Part shown: piece after piece, positions 5,895 to 7,376 of the stretch
Layout: each line of letters opens with the position of its first letter
Position numbering within the stretch: position 1 is the first letter of the stretch
Made by a program: the position numbers and the translations under genes
Notes under the pieces: generated by a model
The model's input: the letters and a program-made list of their open reading frames with translations, nothing else
Database searches by the model: none
What the model was told of the DNA's origin: nothing
DNA from: Pseudomonadota bacterium
GTDB lineage: Bacteria; Pseudomonadota; Alphaproteobacteria; Caulobacterales; Caulobacteraceae
Assembly: GCA_023456105.1 (NCBI GenBank)
Contig: JAEYAO010000112.1
Location: 1-7,376, forward strand
DNA length: 7,376 bases
Direction: 5' to 3'

Positions 5895-7061
5895 ATGAAG
5901 GGGATCCGCTGGCCGTTCGGTCAGGCGGCGCAAGCGTCTGCGCCCGAAAGCAAGGCAAGCGCGGCCGGGCCGCTGATCGCCTTTTCGCACGTGGGGCGGG
6001 CGCGGTGGACGCCGCGCGACTATCGCTCGCTGGCGACGGAAGGGTTCGCAAAGAACGCCGTGGCCTATCGCTGCGTGCGGATGATCGCGGAGGCGGCGGC
6101 GTCCGCGCCGTTCCAGGTGTTCGTGGAGGGCGCGCGCGACGAGGCGCACCCGCTGGCGCGGCTGTTGAGCAAGCCCAATCCCGAGCAGTCGGGAGCCGAG
6201 CTGATGGAGGCGCTGTACGGCGCGCTGCAGGTGGCGGGAAACGCCTATCTGGAGGCGACGGGCGACGACGACGGGGTGCCTGGGGAGCTGTGGAGCCTGC
6301 GGCCCGACCGGATGACGGTGGTTCCGGGGGCTCAGGGCTGGCCGCAGGCGTGGGAGTATGCGGTGGACGGACGCACCGTCCGGATCGCGCGCCGGGCCGA
6401 CGGCTGGTCGCCGGTGATGCAGCTGAAGCTGTTTCATCCGACGGACGACTGGTACGGCTTTTCGCCGCTGGAGGCTGCGGCCTTCGCCATCGACGTGCAC
6501 AATGCGTCCGGCGCCTGGAACAAGGCGCTGCTGGACAATGCGGCGCGGCCCAGTGGGGCGCTGGTTTACGGCGCGCGGGACGGCGAGCGGCTGACGGCCG
6601 AGCAGTTCGAGGCGCTGAAGGCGCAGCTGGCGGACGGCCATGCGGGGGCGGCCAACGCCGGGCGGCCGCTGCTGCTGGAAGGCGGCATGGACTGGAAGGC
6701 GATGAGCCTGTCGCCGTCCGAGATGGACTTCATCGCCGGGAAACATGCGGCGGCGCGCGAGATCGCGCTGGCGTTCGGGGTCCCGCCGCAGCTGCTGGGT
6801 ATTCCGGGGGATGCGACCTACGCCAACTATCGAGAGGCGAACGCGGCCTTCTGGCGCGGGACGGTTATCCCGCTGGTGAGGAAGGCGGCGGGGGCGCTGA
6901 CCGGATGGCTGGGGCAGCGGTTCCCCGGATGCGTGGTCGAGCCGGACCTGGAGGCTGTCCCGGCGCTGCAGCCCGAGCGCGACGCCCTGTGGGCGCGGCT
7001 GAACGCCGCGACATTCCTGACCGAAGAGGAGCGCCGGCGCATGGCGGGAGTGGGGGCGTGA
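5895..7061 (+). CDS. HK97-family portal protein, GTA gp3-like
   Basis: The portal forms the dodecameric ring at one head vertex through which TerL threads DNA and to which the tail attaches. The 388-residue length fits GTA portals. Family signatures in order are NAVAYRCVRMIAEAAASAPF (54-73), the PNPEQSGAELMEALYGAL segment (about 95-112), GNAYLEAT, LWSLRPDRMTVVP, the HPTDDWYGFSPLEAA segment with the following long helix (about 178-215), MDFIAGKHAAAREIALAFGV (the stem/clip helix), PPQLLGIPGDATYANYREA, and the C-terminal FLTEEERRRMAG. The reading is complete, with no truncation or missing segment. The start at 5895 is chosen by ribosome-site spacing. The stop overlaps the next ATG (TGATG at 7059-7063), so the following small gene is translationally coupled. 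In GTA clusters this gene normally directly follows the terminase; here the spike cassette separates them by about 1.7 kb. Confidence 0.95.
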   Translation: MKGIRWPFGQAAQASAPESKASAAGPLIAFSHVGRARWTPRDYRSLATEGFAKNAVAYRCVRMIAEAAASAPFQVFVEGARDEAHPLARLLSKPNPEQSGAELMEALYGALQVAGNAYLEATGDDDGVPGELWSLRPDRMTVVPGAQGWPQAWEYAVDGRTVRIARRADGWSPVMQLKLFHPTDDWYGFSPLEAAAFAIDVHNASGAWNKALLDNAARPSGALVYGARDGERLTAEQFEALKAQLADGHAGAANAGRPLLLEGGMDWKAMSLSPSEMDFIAGKHAAAREIALAFGVPPQLLGIPGDATYANYREANAAFWRGTVIPLVRKAAGALTGWLGQRFPGCVVEPDLEAVPALQPERDALWARLNAATFLTEEERRRMAGVGA

Positions 7062-7285
7062 TGGACGACTGGAAACGGGTTCCGCCGGCGGTGGTCGCGG
7101 CCCTGATCGTGCAGACGGCGGCGGGCCTGATCTGGGCCGGCGGCGCGGCGGCGCGGATCGGGGCGCTGGAGGCGCGCATGGGCGAGCAGCGGCTGGTCGC
7201 CGAGCGGTTGGCGAGGCTGGAGGAGCAGGGCGTGGCGACGCGCGCGGCGGTGGAGCGGATCGAGCAGCGGCTGGAGCGGCGATGA
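7061..7285 (+). CDS. Small membrane-anchored coiled-coil protein in the GTA g3.5 position
   Basis: A 74-residue protein. Residues 9-31 form one probable membrane helix (PAVVAALIVQTAAGLIWAGG core). They are followed by a 40-residue charged segment, residues 32-74, with heptad-like spacing of Leu/Ile/Val (IGALEARM, VAERLARLEEQ, VERIEQRLERR), a likely coiled coil. Tryptophans near both ends of the hydrophobic segment (W4, W25) suit an interfacial position. The GGGAG at 7046-7050 is 10 nt before the start, and the ATG overlaps the portal stop. RcGTA has a small gene of uncertain role, g3.5, between portal and protease; only position and size support equivalence. Possible roles are holding assembly at the inner membrane or a holin-like activity, neither shown by the sequence. 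Confidence 0.78.
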   Translation: MDDWKRVPPAVVAALIVQTAAGLIWAGGAAARIGALEARMGEQRLVAERLARLEEQGVATRAAVERIEQRLERR

Positions 7286-7376
7286 GCGCGCCCCTGATGA
7301 TCGAGGGCTATGCGTCGCTGTGGGGCGTGGCTGATCTGAACGGCGACGTGGTGCAGCGCGGCGGCTTCCGCGACAG
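7282..7376 (+). CDS. HK97-family prohead protease, GTA gp4-like (partial, N-terminus only)
   Basis: The first 31 codons are present and the gene runs off the right edge. The start MSAPLMIEGYASLWGVADLN, followed by GDVVQRGGF, is the typical opening of HK97-type (S78) prohead proteases, which cleave the capsid scaffold domain during head maturation. Its catalytic His and Ser lie beyond the window. The ATG overlaps the preceding stop (ATGA, 7282-7285), and a GGAG (7273-7276) sits 5 nt upstream. The major capsid gene would be expected next. Confidence 0.88.
   Translation, partial: MSAPLMIEGYASLWGVADLNGDVVQRGGFRD

Noticed and set aside
4488..6746. A 752-codon open frame on the minus strand opposite the cassette and portal
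   Set aside because: Its translation is dominated by Arg, Pro, His and Gln with low complexity, as expected for the complement of GC-rich coding sequence, and the plus-strand genes have clear motifs.
5387..7285. A 632-codon plus-strand frame spanning the end of the hydrolase, the portal and the g3.5-position gene
   Set aside because: It is out of frame with the hydrolase and portal and of low complexity (Gly/Ala/Arg runs). It only becomes real in its last 75 codons, where it coincides with the 7061-7285 gene.
1..7376. CRISPR array, tRNA/rRNA genes, insertion sequences or attachment-site repeats
   Set aside because: No regularly spaced repeats, no tRNA-like cloverleaf, no transposase motifs and no long flanking direct repeats were found on reading both strands.

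Overview
The window is very GC-rich. Together, a YcgN-type cysteine-cluster protein, a two-domain M16 peptidase and a tailed-phage head module resembling an alphaproteobacterial gene transfer agent (GTA) suggest an alphaproteobacterium, most likely Caulobacterales (Brevundimonas/Caulobacter-like). The organism is inferred from gene content and style only; no marker gene is present.

Layout. Positions 1-1925 (minus strand) hold the N-terminal two thirds of a secreted, zinc-dependent M16 peptidase that runs off the left edge. A 128-bp divergent gap with a short palindrome separates it from a complete YcgN/UPF0260-type gene (2054-2509), which is followed by a likely intrinsic terminator. From 2625 to the right edge every gene is on the plus strand and forms one compact operon: a small-terminase (GTA gp1-like) protein, the large terminase, a three-gene cassette (a spike-base-like protein, a 54-residue glycine-rich microprotein and an SGNH/GDSL hydrolase), the HK97-type portal, a membrane-anchored coiled-coil protein and the start of the HK97-type prohead protease.

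How it works together. Small and large terminase, portal, a small protein in the g3.5 position and protease are the first head genes of GTA clusters in the same order. The small terminase would hand DNA to TerL, TerL packages it through the portal, and the protease matures the capsid expected just beyond the right edge. No integrase, repressor, lysis gene or attachment site is visible at the left border, which abuts ordinary chromosomal genes. This favours a domesticated GTA over an active prophage, but the right border is not visible.

The most unusual feature is the cassette at 4259-5876 between terminase and portal. In RcGTA of Rhodobacter the head-spike genes lie at a separate locus; here a homologue-like spike base and a surface-ester-type hydrolase sit inside the head operon, joined by overlapping stop/start codons. 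Other points are a long gp1/terminase overlap with an apparent wobble-base signature, and an intergenic hairpin at the left edge of the cassette. Most coding boundaries are tight: TGATG or ATGA overlaps at 4546, 4707, 7061 and 7282 imply translational coupling.
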